A stretch of DNA of 64,000 bases from Fibrobacter sp. UWR2 (GCF_002210285.1 NZ_MWQE01000003.1:242570-306569); one strand, 5' to 3'; shown: positions 16,715-24,585, numbered from the stretch's first letter. The notes: a model not told the origin generated them from the sequence alone. Program-made: numbers and translations.

Positions 16715-17464
16715 TTATTTCGCCTTCTTCCCGTTCTTAGCGGCAGAAAGTTTCTTGAATTCCGCCTGAGCCTTGCGCATGTCGGCCATGAAGGTTTCGT
16801 TTGTATGGAGGCTCGGGTAGGCGCCCGAAACAAGCACCTTGGAGGCGTCTACGTCGCTTTGCCAGTGGAACCCGGCAATCACGCGGCTCTGTCCCCATTC
16901 GTATGCGTATTTCAACAAGGCATCCTGAGCGGACGGATTCACCTCTATCAGCAACAAAGCCATGGACCATGCACGGACGGTATGCCCCGACGGGTAAGAA
17001 CCATTCGTTCTCAGGCGCTCTTCTTCGGCAGGGACAAGAGTCGGTTCGTTAAAGCGGTCGTAGGGGCGGCGCCTCATGTAATGCCTCTTGGGCAAGCTCC
17101 CCACCTGCTTAAGCGTCCGGATTCCTCGTTCGAGCAGGTTCATGATGGCAGGAGTCTTCTTTGCCGAAATTTCCATGCCGAAGGGTTCGCTGAACATCTT
17201 GGCCATGTCCTCGACCGTTTCTACCGCCTGGGCTACGGCCAGGGCCGCACGTGCGGAATCCTTGCGCATCGTCTTGCCCCAAATGTACTGCGACATATCG
17301 TACATGAACTGCGGCGACATGGTATCGGGGGGTGCCGGGTAGAAGTTGAGCGCATTCGGGAGCGCATCCGCTTTTACGTAAGGTTTTACGTCTGCAGCGA
17401 AACTGCAAAGCGATGCGCCACAAAAGGCGACAACGATAAAAGCTTTCTTGATAAGATTGGTCAT
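16715..17464 (-). CDS. Class A (PAP2 superfamily) acid phosphatase
   Basis: A 249-residue periplasmic non-specific acid phosphatase of the PhoN type. The signal peptide ends near CSFAAD. The tripartite vanadium-peroxidase/PAP2 signature is complete: KRHYMRRRP (KX6RP), GSYPSGHT, and SRVIAGFHWQSD (SRX5HX3D). It should remove phosphate from organic esters outside the cytoplasm. The start MTNLIKK at 17462-17464 gives a proper signal peptide; an upstream in-frame extension does not. A TATATTCA box starts 12 bases upstream of the ATG, so a leaderless mRNA is predicted. Confidence 0.92.
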   Translation of the reverse strand: MTNLIKKAFIVVAFCGASLCSFAADVKPYVKADALPNALNFYPAPPDTMSPQFMYDMSQYIWGKTMRKDSARAALAVAQAVETVEDMAKMFSEPFGMEISAKKTPAIMNLLERGIRTLKQVGSLPKRHYMRRRPYDRFNEPTLVPAEEERLRTNGSYPSGHTVRAWSMALLLIEVNPSAQDALLKYAYEWGQSRVIAGFHWQSDVDASKVLVSGAYPSLHTNETFMADMRKAQAEFKKLSAAKNGKKAK

Positions 17465-17468
17465 GCGC

Positions 17469-17476
17469 TGAATATA
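17469..17476 (-). promoter_or_regulatory. TATATTCA box 12 bases upstream of the acid phosphatase ATG
   Basis: Minus-strand box relative to the ATG at 17464. Confidence 0.45.
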
Positions 17477-17518
17477 AATAAAAAAGACTATCTTTTGCAA
17501 TTGAATTGGAGATTACAA

Positions 17519-18454
17519 ATGCACGTTCTTGAAAAAATCAGTGAATTTGTGGGCAAATGGATGGCGGTCGTGGTTTTGGCCATCGCGGCGCTCTCGCTGT
17601 TCGTCCCGAAATCGACCCTCTGGATTGAACTCAGTTGGGTGAATTACCTCTTGATGGTCGTGATGTTCGGCATGGGGCTCACGCTCAAGCTCAGCGACTT
17701 TGCTCTTGTATTTGCACGCCCTAAGGAAATCACCATCGGGTGCGCATCGCAGTTTATCGTGATGCCGGCACTCGCATTTTTGCTCTCCAAAATTTTCGGG
17801 CTCGATGCCGCACTGATGGCGGGCGTGGTTCTCGTGGGCACGTGCCCCGGTGGCACTTCCAGCAACGTCATCACCTACCTCTCGAAAGGCGACGTGGCGC
17901 TTTCCGTGGGCATGACGAGCGTAAACACGCTGCTCGCTCCCGTGCTGACTCCGGCGATTACTTATTTGCTCTTACGCACCACCGTGAACGTCGACGTGCT
18001 GGCGATGTTCCTTTCCATCGTGAAAGTCGTCATCGTGCCGATTGCACTCGGGTTTATCATCAACAAGTTCTTTGGCAAATGGACTGTCCGCGCCGTGAAG
18101 GTCTTGCCGCTCGTTTCCGTGATTGCGATTGCGATGATTGTGGCCGCAGTCGTCTCGCACAATGCCGCGAAGATTCTCTCCACGGGTGCCATCGTGTTCG
18201 CCGTCGTGATACTCCATAACCTGCTCGGCTACGGCTGCGGTTTTGGCCTCGGCAAGTTGCTGAAGTTCTCTACACCCAAGACAAAGGCACTCTCCATCGA
18301 AATCGGCATGCAGAATTCCGGACTTGCGACAAGCCTTGCGGCGACTGCGTTCTCGGGCCTCGCCATGGCGACCGTCCCCGGTGCCATATTCTCTGTATGG
18401 CACAACATTTCGGGTGCGATACTCGCGAACGTTTATCGCAGGTGGGAAAAGTAA
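17519..18454 (+). CDS. Bile acid:sodium symporter (BASS) family transporter
   Basis: A 311-residue integral membrane protein with about ten hydrophobic helices. The BASS signature GTCPGGTSSNVITYLSKGD lies near residues 105-125, with a second conserved stretch IEIGMQNSGLATSLA near 260. Bacterial members carry organic acids such as pantoate or pyruvate rather than bile acids, so the substrate is uncertain. The start at 17519 follows GGAG; a much longer frame opens upstream, but that part is antisense to the phosphatase gene. The GNAT gene follows after 3 bases. Confidence 0.9.
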   Translation: MHVLEKISEFVGKWMAVVVLAIAALSLFVPKSTLWIELSWVNYLLMVVMFGMGLTLKLSDFALVFARPKEITIGCASQFIVMPALAFLLSKIFGLDAALMAGVVLVGTCPGGTSSNVITYLSKGDVALSVGMTSVNTLLAPVLTPAITYLLLRTTVNVDVLAMFLSIVKVVIVPIALGFIINKFFGKWTVRAVKVLPLVSVIAIAMIVAAVVSHNAAKILSTGAIVFAVVILHNLLGYGCGFGLGKLLKFSTPKTKALSIEIGMQNSGLATSLAATAFSGLAMATVPGAIFSVWHNISGAILANVYRRWEK

Positions 18455-18457
18455 GAC

Positions 18458-18862
18458 ATGAGCATCGAATACAAAGACACCCACGAATTTTCTGAACAAG
18501 ATTTAAAAGACCTCTTCCTCTCCGTCGAATGGTCCTCGGGACATTTCCCCGACAAACTCGTCGTCGCGATGAAGAATTTCAAGACAGTCATCTCAGCTTG
18601 GGACGGTGACAAACTCGTAGGCATGATTTGCGCGATGGACGATGGCATCATGAACGCCTACGTGCATTACCTGCTCGTGCGCCCCGAATATCAGGGCAAA
18701 GGCATCGGAAAAGTCCTCGTCGACAAGGTACATGAAATATACAAGGATTACCTCCGCATCGTCGTGGTCGCCTACAACGAAGAACTCGCCTTCTATGAGC
18801 ATTGCGGTTTCAAGAAAGCCGACGACGCAAGCCCTATGTTCATTACCAGCTTGTGGACGTAG
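18458..18862 (+). CDS. GNAT family N-acetyltransferase
   Basis: A 134-residue acetyl-CoA-dependent acyltransferase with the acetyl-CoA loop VRPEYQGKGIGKVLV near residues 72-86 and the terminal FYEHCGFKKA. It is encoded 3 bases after the BASS transporter and probably cotranscribed. The acceptor is unknown. The last 20 bases overlap the 3' end of the convergent AlbA_2-type gene. Confidence 0.87.
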   Translation: MSIEYKDTHEFSEQDLKDLFLSVEWSSGHFPDKLVVAMKNFKTVISAWDGDKLVGMICAMDDGIMNAYVHYLLVRPEYQGKGIGKVLVDKVHEIYKDYLRIVVVAYNEELAFYEHCGFKKADDASPMFITSLWT

Positions 18863-20255
18863 GTTCCTTTTTCACCCAACGCCCATTTTTCGACGCCCCT
18901 TCCCAAGCGTAACCAAGTTTTTTGAGGTCTCGTCTAACAGTTATTCTAGCTGCATTCAGGCGTTCTGCGATTGCGTTTATACTAATACTTTCGTTTTCAA
19001 CAATGAGACTCTCAATAGTTAAGGCTCGTTTTTGAGGCTCATTTTGGTGCTCATTTTGAGGTTCATTTGGGGTGACAATCCTACCGTTCAGTTTATTCAT
19101 CGGGAACGTCACCACGGTATAGCCACCCTCTTCACTCCAAAAGGGTTGTGGAGAACCTTCAGCTTTGCAAGCATCCATTATGCGCTTTATTCCCGAGCCC
19201 CATTTTTCTAAGTATGTTATTTGATAGAGAACCGTCGCAACAATCTCGTTTCGTGGATACGACTTATGCGACCGCTTAATAGTTTTGGGAGTTAATTCGC
19301 GGGGTAACAAGCCCGGACTTTCAATTTCTATACGGTCGTCATATATGGCAATGCCGATAGAGCACTGGTAAATGTCATAATCCCTATGGCAAAGGGCGTT
19401 TATTAGAGCCTCACGCAATGCCGTTGCAGGAACATCAAGGTGTTCTTCCCTTTTAAACCCCTTGATTTCTCCGCTAAGAGAAAGATGCTTGAAAAAGAAC
19501 GACATGCCCGCATCAAGCAGTTCAAAGAAATTGCCATGAGCCTGCTGGTTGTCGATAAAGTAATTTTTGTCCGTTCCTCTAAAACGAGCCATTCGAATTT
19601 CATAATCATACGAAAATCTCTTAGAAAAAAGAAACACAGCGGCGTTCCGCAAATTGTCGCCATCCAACAGGTTCCATTTTTTCAATATTACTTTAATTGA
19701 CTCATTGAGTGACCCCACCGGAATTCGTTTTTCTTCGACTCCGAGACGGACTACGCCACGAATTGTGCTGACATCAAGGTCTTTTATAGAATACCCCTCA
19801 GCCACCCTCATTTCCCACGAATATTTGTGCGGCATGTTGATCCGAATTCTAGCATCAAACATATCCCTAGGCATTGCTTTAGTGACACTTTCCAGTCTAT
19901 AGTATGGTCTTCCATGAAATGTGTACGGGTCATTCCCATAGACCCACGGATTGAACCTCAGTACGATTACTTGATGGTTGTCCTTGTCGGGAATGTCTAC
20001 ATATTCAATAACAGGGGTGACCGCAGGTTCTATTCCCGCTAACGCTTGCGCGATATCGCGACGGGTAGATTCAGAAACGATTTGCCCAACAATACTCAAG
20101 GAAGGCGTGACACCGAAAACGAGAACGCCGCCATCGGAATTCAGGAAGGCGCATGCCGTATGCATGCCTTCTCGAAGTTCGCCGGTAGATTTTTTCAGTT
20201 CAATATTCTTCGTTTCATCTTTAGAAATCAGTTTTTTGAGTTCTTCCAAAGTCAT
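18843..20255 (-). CDS. AlbA_2-type ATP-binding protein with C-terminal HTH
   Basis: A 470-residue protein. The N-terminal AlbA_2 (Schlafen-like, divergent AAA-4) domain has NIELKKSTGELREGMHTACAFLNSDGG, here noted by its start (NIELKKS) and the GGVLVFGV strand near residue 45. A GHKL-like C-terminal half follows (LREALINALCHRDY near 285, DDRIEIESPGLLP, WGSGIKRIMDACK). A polar NEPQNEHQNEPQ repeat and a winged HTH (INAIAERLNAARITVRRDLKKLG near 425-450) end the protein. Such proteins act as regulators and occur in accessory or defence loci. Composition is less GC-rich than flanking genes. It is preceded by a structured leader RNA. The 3' end overlaps the GNAT gene. Confidence 0.85.
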   Translation of the reverse strand: MTLEELKKLISKDETKNIELKKSTGELREGMHTACAFLNSDGGVLVFGVTPSLSIVGQIVSESTRRDIAQALAGIEPAVTPVIEYVDIPDKDNHQVIVLRFNPWVYGNDPYTFHGRPYYRLESVTKAMPRDMFDARIRINMPHKYSWEMRVAEGYSIKDLDVSTIRGVVRLGVEEKRIPVGSLNESIKVILKKWNLLDGDNLRNAAVFLFSKRFSYDYEIRMARFRGTDKNYFIDNQQAHGNFFELLDAGMSFFFKHLSLSGEIKGFKREEHLDVPATALREALINALCHRDYDIYQCSIGIAIYDDRIEIESPGLLPRELTPKTIKRSHKSYPRNEIVATVLYQITYLEKWGSGIKRIMDACKAEGSPQPFWSEEGGYTVVTFPMNKLNGRIVTPNEPQNEHQNEPQKRALTIESLIVENESISINAIAERLNAARITVRRDLKKLGYAWEGASKNGRWVKKEPTSTSW

Positions 20256-20257
20256 CG

Positions 20258-20272
20258 AATAGCCTCGCTATT
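20258..20272 (-). promoter_or_regulatory. Hairpin holding the Shine-Dalgarno of the AlbA_2-type gene
   Basis: On the minus strand AATAGC and GCTATT form a perfect 6-bp stem around GAG. The only ribosome-site-like sequence (GAGG) sits in the loop and first stem base, 7 bases before the ATG at 20255. Opening of this stem could control translation; inference from structure. Confidence 0.45.
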
Positions 20273-20364
20273 AAAACCGTCACCATTGGGCGACAATTTG
20301 ACTGGCCGTTGCGATTACGCCGAAAAACAGCGCGCAACATGCCCTTGCTTATTTGTTATGTATT

Positions 20365-20584
20365 GAGATTTTCCACGCCTTGCGCGGAATGGGATGATCT
20401 TGCGATTCTGTTGGCGGGGGCTTTCCCCGGCGTTACTTGGCACCCGCCTTAGCGAGCACACTCGAGTAGGTCGTGTTCCTACCAGCTATCCAACAGCATC
20501 AACAAGAAGGTTAATGCGCCCCGCCGCGAATGCACGTACGGACCCGAAGGTCTATGTCGACTGTCGCGAGGATTATCGAATATC
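20365..20584 (-). ncRNA. Structured RNA of unknown family (leader or independent sRNA)
   Basis: Minus-strand RNA with its own promoter. A 5' hairpin (20525-20529 with 20564-20568) is capped by GACC-UUCG-GGUC (20541-20552). A long-range helix of about 15 pairs joins 20490-20506 to 20399-20414, enclosing three hairpins: GUAGG/CCUAC (20466-20482), CGAG/CUCG (20453-20464) and GGGG-AAAG-CCCC (20417-20428). A 3' hairpin lies at 20371-20389. U-G wobbles in the 3' hairpin and the long helix, and the UUCG loop, exist only on the minus strand. The 3' end is not defined; the RNA may continue into the AlbA_2-type gene. No known family was matched. Confidence 0.62.
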
Positions 20585-20590
20585 AGCTAC

Positions 20591-20619
20591 AATATATACA
20601 AATAGATTGTCAGTGTCAA
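20591..20619 (-). promoter_or_regulatory. Consensus-like promoter of the structured RNA
   Basis: Minus-strand TTGACA (20619-20614), a 17-base spacer, then TATATT (20596-20591) predicts transcription from about 20584. It differs in type from the TAnnTTTG boxes upstream of most protein genes here and resembles the stable-RNA-like promoter at 63963. Confidence 0.65.
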
Positions 20620-20661
20620 TAGAATTACTATTATATCTAAAAAATTAACCGGAGCGCTATC

Positions 20662-21207
20662 ATGTCGGAAATGCTGAAAGAGTTTAAAAAAGATATTGAG
20701 GATGCCAAACGTTTAATGGCTCTAGCATCCGAATTAAATAAAAAAGATGCAAAAGAAGACAAACATAATTCTAATGCAATTTGTCGTTCCGCATACATAT
20801 TAGCTTTTACTGCATGGGAAACGTTTATATACTCACGATTTAGAAAGCCTTGGAATGATTCTGATACTGGTAATTTTATACCTAGAGATTTTTATTCGCG
20901 AAAAATTGAAAATGCACTAGGTCAATACGCAACACCCAAAACAATTAGAATAAAAGAACTTTCAAAAGAATTTTTAGGTTTTGATTTAACCACAGAATGG
21001 AAAACAACTAATTACGATTCAAATGAATGCTGTAAAAAGCTAGATGATATTGCCGCTATCCGTGGAGAGTTGGCCCATAATTCAATTAGTGTTTTTAAAC
21101 AAGGACAAAAAGCTCAACCTGTGGGTACAAAGAAACTTAAAACTTGTATTGACTTTTTGATAGAGCTTGCGGAATGCTCTGATAATTTAATTGAGCAAAA
21201 GAAATAG
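20662..21207 (+). CDS. HEPN-domain protein (putative RNase/toxin-like)
   Basis: A 181-residue, lysine- and asparagine-rich soluble protein. It matches the RiboL-PSP-HEPN type: SAYILAFTAWETFIYSRF in the middle, and the HEPN catalytic signature RX4H as RGELAH (R134, H139) followed by NS. HEPN proteins are commonly metal-independent RNases in toxin-antitoxin and defence systems. It is very AT-rich compared with thrS next to it, and unrelated to neighbours in codon use, suggesting horizontal acquisition. No protein antitoxin is encoded nearby; the structured RNA upstream is divergent. CCGGAG lies before the start. Confidence 0.78.
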   Translation: MSEMLKEFKKDIEDAKRLMALASELNKKDAKEDKHNSNAICRSAYILAFTAWETFIYSRFRKPWNDSDTGNFIPRDFYSRKIENALGQYATPKTIRIKELSKEFLGFDLTTEWKTTNYDSNECCKKLDDIAAIRGELAHNSISVFKQGQKAQPVGTKKLKTCIDFLIELAECSDNLIEQKK

Positions 21208-21298
21208 TCAAAAACTTTGCCAAAGAGCATTTCGGGGTCTTAGGGGGCGAGTCCCCTAGGCGAAGGGGTGATGGAAGACCGCGTAGCGGGCTGCAATC

Positions 21299-21318
21299 AG
21301 GGGGATTCTTCCCCCTTT
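21299..21318 (+). terminator. Possible terminator downstream of HEPN gene
   Basis: AGGGGG (21299-21304) pairs with CCCCCT (21311-21316), followed by TTT. The stem is short and the tail is weak. Confidence 0.4.
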
Positions 21319-21334
21319 GTATTATCAGGACTGG

Positions 21335-21362
21335 ATTCTTCCGCCTTCGGCGTCAGAATGAC
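21335..21362 (+). repeat. GTCAT-hairpin repeat (divergent copy)
   Basis: ATTCT (21335-21339) and AGAAT (21355-21359) close an imperfect stem with inner CGCC/GGCG, followed directly by GAC, the flank shared by the repeat family. Confidence 0.4.
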
Positions 21363-21371
21363 ACTTTTTGG

Positions 21372-21397
21372 ACCCTATCGCTGCGCTCCAGGGTGAC
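21372..21397 (+). repeat. GTCAT-hairpin repeat (divergent copy)
   Basis: ACCCT (21372-21376) pairs with AGGGT (21390-21394), followed by GAC. Stem sequence differs from other copies, but the layout is the same. Confidence 0.4.
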
Positions 21398-21509
21398 AAT
21401 CGGGCATTTTTATTTGCCGAAATGCAAGCCAAATTCTACATTTGCGCGCACCGCCAGATGTCGTATTTCTGGGGAACCGGGCGAGAACCGCCCACAAAAA
21501 GGATTACTT

Positions 21510-23447
21510 ATGTCTCAAATCGAACTCACCTTCCCCGATGGCTCCGTACGTTCCGTAGCATCGGGCACCACCGGCCTCGAAATTGCGAAGGGCATTTCCG
21601 AAGGTCTTGCACGCAAGGCGCTTGGCGTCAAACTCGGCGATAAGGTCCTCGACCTCACGCGCCCGCTCACCGAGAGCGGCACCATCAAGATCATCACGCC
21701 GAGCAATGACGACCCGGATGCACTGATGCTCCTGCGTCACAGCTGCAGCCACGTGCTTGCCGAAGCCATCTGCGACCTGTTCCCGGGCACCAAGCTCGCC
21801 TACGGTCCGGCTATCGAAAAGGGTTTCTACTACGATTTGATGACACCGACCCCGATCCAGCAGTCGGATTTCGAGCGCATCGAAAAGCGCATGAAGGAAA
21901 TCATCAAGGAAGACCGTCCGTTTACCCGTTGCGAAGTCAGTGCCGCCGATGGCCTGAAGCGCACCGAAGGCGACAAGTACAAGACGGACAACGCTGAACG
22001 CGCTCTCGCCCGCGAAGGTAGCGACGGTACTCTCAGCTTCTACGTGACTGGCGAACCGGGCAAGAACTTTGAAGACCTCTGCGCCGGCCCCCACGTGCCT
22101 TCTACAGGCAAGCTCAAGAATTTCAAGGTGCTCTCGATGTCGGGTGCTTACTGGCACGGCGACCAGAACAGCGACCAGCTGACCCGCGTGTACGGCACCT
22201 GCTTTGCCGACAAGGAAGGTCTCGAAACTTACCTGAAGTTCCTCGAAGAAGCCGAAAAGCGCGACCACCGCAAGATCGGTAAGGAAATGGACCTCTACCA
22301 CATCGAAGACCATTCTCCGGGCATGGTGTTCTGGCATCCGAAGGGCACCAAGATGGTGAACGCCCTGAAGGACTACATCCGCGGAAAGATTGACCGTCGC
22401 GGCTACCTCGAAGTGATCACGCCGGAAATTGTGAACAAGACTTTGTGGATCAAGTCCGGTCACGCCGACAAGTACAACGAGAACATGTTCAAGACGCTGG
22501 CTGGCGACGTGGAAATGGCTGTGAAGCCGATGAACTGCCCCTGCCACATTCAGATTTTCAACACCGGGCTGCGCAGCTGGCGTGACCTTCCGATGCGCCT
22601 TGCCGAATTCGGTAAGTGCCACCGTTACGAACCTGCCGGCACCATGCACGGCCTGATGCGCGTGCGCGGCTTTGTGCAGGATGACGCCCACATCTTCTGT
22701 ACCGAAGACCAGATTGCAAGCGAAGTGGCCGATTTCTGCGCCCTCGTCAAGGAAATCTACCACGACTTCGGTTTCGACGATATCGTGGTGAAGTTCTCCA
22801 CCCGCCCCGAAAAGCGCGTGGGTTCCGACGAAATTTGGGACAAGGCTGAAGCCGCCCTCGCCGAAGCTACCAAGCTCGCCGGCCTCGACTACATTTTGAA
22901 CCCGGGTGAAGGAGCCTTCTACGGCCCGAAGCTGGAATTCACGCTGAAGGACAGCCTCGGTCGTGACTGGCAGTGCGGTACGATCCAGGTCGACTTCAAC
23001 CTCCCGCAGCGCCTTGGTGCCGAGTATGTCGGCAAGGACAACCAGAAGCACATTCCGGTGATGCTTCACCGTGCGGCCGTCGGTTCCATCGAACGCTTCC
23101 TCGGTATTCTTATCGAAGAATTCATGGGCGATTTCCCGCTGTGGCTCGCTCCGGTTCAGGCCCGCGTGCTCCCGATTTCCGAGAAGTTCGTTGACTACGC
23201 CAAGTCCGTGGAACGCGAACTCGTGAACGCCGGCGTCCGCGTGGAAGTGGATGAGTCGAATGAGAAACTCGGCTACAAGATCCGCCAGTGCGAACTCCAG
23301 AAGGTGCCGTACCTCCTCATCGTCGGCGAGAAGGAAGTTGCCGATGGTGTTGTCTCTGTGCGTAAGCGCAAGGACGGCGATAAGGGTTCCATGACTGTCC
23401 AGGCCTTCCTCGACATGACTGCTGACGACCGCAAGGTTGTTCGCTAG
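21510..23447 (+). CDS. thrS: Threonyl-tRNA synthetase
   Basis: Class II synthetase charging tRNA-Thr, 645 residues, standard length. It has an N-terminal TGS domain (IELTFPDGSVRSV, residues 1-62) and an editing domain with HSCSHVLAEA near residue 75. The catalytic core has MNCPCH near 350, class II motif 2 around YEPAGTMHGLMRVRGF and motif 3 GSIERFLGILIEE near 530. A C-terminal anticodon domain follows. The start MSQIEL follows AAGGA; the longer upstream frame lacks similarity. Followed by two hairpins. Confidence 0.97.
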   Translation: MSQIELTFPDGSVRSVASGTTGLEIAKGISEGLARKALGVKLGDKVLDLTRPLTESGTIKIITPSNDDPDALMLLRHSCSHVLAEAICDLFPGTKLAYGPAIEKGFYYDLMTPTPIQQSDFERIEKRMKEIIKEDRPFTRCEVSAADGLKRTEGDKYKTDNAERALAREGSDGTLSFYVTGEPGKNFEDLCAGPHVPSTGKLKNFKVLSMSGAYWHGDQNSDQLTRVYGTCFADKEGLETYLKFLEEAEKRDHRKIGKEMDLYHIEDHSPGMVFWHPKGTKMVNALKDYIRGKIDRRGYLEVITPEIVNKTLWIKSGHADKYNENMFKTLAGDVEMAVKPMNCPCHIQIFNTGLRSWRDLPMRLAEFGKCHRYEPAGTMHGLMRVRGFVQDDAHIFCTEDQIASEVADFCALVKEIYHDFGFDDIVVKFSTRPEKRVGSDEIWDKAEAALAEATKLAGLDYILNPGEGAFYGPKLEFTLKDSLGRDWQCGTIQVDFNLPQRLGAEYVGKDNQKHIPVMLHRAAVGSIERFLGILIEEFMGDFPLWLAPVQARVLPISEKFVDYAKSVERELVNAGVRVEVDESNEKLGYKIRQCELQKVPYLLIVGEKEVADGVVSVRKRKDGDKGSMTVQAFLDMTADDRKVVR

Positions 23448-23458
23448 TCGCCCAATAT

Positions 23459-23484
23459 GTCATGCCGGACACCGTTCCGGCATC
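23459..23484 (-). repeat. GTCAT-hairpin repeat
   Basis: GTCATGCCGGA then a short loop and TCCGGCATC: stem ATGCCGGA (23462-23469) with TCCGGCAT (23476-23483), preceded by GTC on the plus strand. Same layout as other family members. Confidence 0.6.
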
Positions 23485-23498
23485 GCCTTTTAAATTTG

Positions 23499-23528
23499 AA
23501 ACGCAGGCTCGATTGAGTCTGCGTTTTT
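23499..23528. terminator. Bidirectional terminator between thrS and the aldolase-like gene
   Basis: AAACGCAG/CTGCGTTT outer stem (23499-23506, 23519-23526) continues inward with GCTC/GAGT (one G-U pair) around GATT, followed by extra Ts on the plus strand. It sits between convergent genes. Confidence 0.75.
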
Positions 23529-23553
23529 CGTTGTTTAAATTGATAGAGATTAG

Positions 23554-24495
23554 TTAATCGTTAATCATTCTTTCGTAGAACTTGCGGTACTTGTCCTTGT
23601 CTTCCGTCTTGCGGACAGCGATGGCGTCTTGCGGGTGACGGTTGAGCATGCCCGTGATCATCTGCGGGATGATGTAGCCCCATTCGTACTTTTCCTTGAG
23701 CGGGAGGAAGAGTTCCTGGATGGCGTCGAGAACCGGGCGCAGGTCGTATTTCGGGTTCTTGAGGAAGCTGAGCAATAGTTCGGTGGTGCAGTTGCCGGCG
23801 CCGCGGCCCATGCCGGACACGGAACCGTCGAGGTAGTCGACATGGTCGATGATGGCCTGGATCGTGTTGCTGAAGGCGAGCTGCTGGTTGTTGTGTCCAT
23901 GGAAGCCGAACTGCTTGTTCTTCACGATGCTCCTGTAGCGCGTGATTTCCTTGTCGATGTCTTCCTGGTAGAAGGCGCCGAAGCTGTCGACGAGGTACAG
24001 GATGTCTGCCTTGCATTCTTCGTTCACCTGGTGGAGCGCTTCGTCAAGTTCCGGACCGCGGTCGCGGCTCACGGCCATGATGTTGAGCGTAGTTTCGTAG
24101 CCCATGTCATGGAATGCGTTCACCATGCTGATGCCCTTGTCGATGTTCTTCACGTAGCTTGCCACGCGGAACATCTGGTAGGGGCTCTCGCTTGCCGGCT
24201 TCACGGCGTCCATGTTCACACGGCCCACGTCGGCCATCACGGCCATCTTCATCTTGGATTCGATGCCGTCTTTTACCTTCCAGAGCAGGTCGTCTTCGCA
24301 GAATTTCCACGGGCCGTATTCCTTGGGGTCAAAGAGTTCGGGGGAGTTCTTGTAGCCCATTTCCATGTAGTCGATGCCGGCTGCGGAAAGGAGGGTATAG
24401 AGGCGGCGGACGAATTCCAGGGAGAAGTCGTGCTTGTTGACGAGGCCGCCGTCGCGGATGGTGCAGTCGAGGACTTTGATGCTTTCGTAGTACAT
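23554..24495 (-). CDS. DRE-TIM metallolyase / HMGL-like aldolase family protein
   Basis: A 313-residue TIM-barrel protein of the HMG-CoA lyase/4-hydroxy-2-oxovalerate aldolase superfamily. Metal-site features are CTIRDGG near residue 9 (the DRE-type motif), HGHNN near 203 and GMGRGAGN near 235. It breaks or forms C-C bonds next to a carbonyl; the true substrate is unknown, and such stand-alone members often sit in surface-sugar or small-molecule loci. The start at 24493-24495 follows AAAGGAA; an upstream extension has no homology. Upstream lie two identical-arm palindromes that may regulate it or the divergent protease gene. Confidence 0.82.
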   Translation of the reverse strand: MYYESIKVLDCTIRDGGLVNKHDFSLEFVRRLYTLLSAAGIDYMEMGYKNSPELFDPKEYGPWKFCEDDLLWKVKDGIESKMKMAVMADVGRVNMDAVKPASESPYQMFRVASYVKNIDKGISMVNAFHDMGYETTLNIMAVSRDRGPELDEALHQVNEECKADILYLVDSFGAFYQEDIDKEITRYRSIVKNKQFGFHGHNNQQLAFSNTIQAIIDHVDYLDGSVSGMGRGAGNCTTELLLSFLKNPKYDLRPVLDAIQELFLPLKEKYEWGYIIPQMITGMLNRHPQDAIAVRKTEDKDKYRKFYERMIND

Positions 24496-24585
24496 GGTTG
24501 ATTCCTTTGTTGTGCAGCCAAATGTAGGTTCTTTGCCCGGCATAAACAATAGTGCGTGATAAAATAGTCCAAAAATTCGCATAAA

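Larger units (their letters stand above)
20256..20661. other. 406-bp gene-free region between AlbA_2-type and HEPN genes
   Basis: No coding gene. It contains the minus-strand promoter and structured RNA described separately, the Shine-Dalgarno hairpin next to 20255, and an AT-rich stretch (about 20575-20655) that must also hold the plus-strand promoter of the HEPN gene. CCGGAG near 20650 is its ribosome site. Confidence 0.7.
21208..21509. other. 302-bp gene-free region with hairpins and repeats before thrS
   Basis: Holds a TAGGGG/CCCCTA hairpin (21241-21258), an AGGGGG/CCCCCT hairpin followed by TTT (21299-21318), two hairpins each followed by TGAC (21335-21362 and 21372-21397), a TACATTTG box near 21434, and the thrS leader ending in AAGGA. 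No coding gene seen. Confidence 0.55.

Noticed and set aside
16805..17518. Upstream extension of the BASS transporter frame
   Set aside because: The extra 238 codons lie antisense to the acid phosphatase and add no transporter similarity; ATG at 17519 follows a ribosome site.
20365..20584. RNase P RNA (rnpB) assignment of the structured RNA
   Set aside because: A stretch near 20430-20446 (minus strand, GGGTGCCAAGTAACGCC) looks very like the P8 region of E. coli RNase P RNA as I recall it, and CAACAGA plus a CGCGCAAG hairpin follow in the same order. But the P8 stem is not maintained, CAACAGA is paired in the long helix, and the catalytic-core consensus segments (GAGGAAAGTCC and ACAGAACCCGG) are absent. 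A covariance-model search would decide.
20365..20584. tmRNA, 6S RNA or SRP RNA
   Set aside because: No tag reading frame or tRNA-like end, no closing helix between 5' and 3' ends, no SRP consensus loop.
21208..21509. T-box or other aminoacyl-tRNA synthetase leader (thrS, also ileS and gltX leaders)
   Set aside because: No T-box sequence or stem I layout seen in any of the three leaders.
21504..23069. 521-codon antisense frame in thrS
   Set aside because: Shadow of thrS with no supporting feature.
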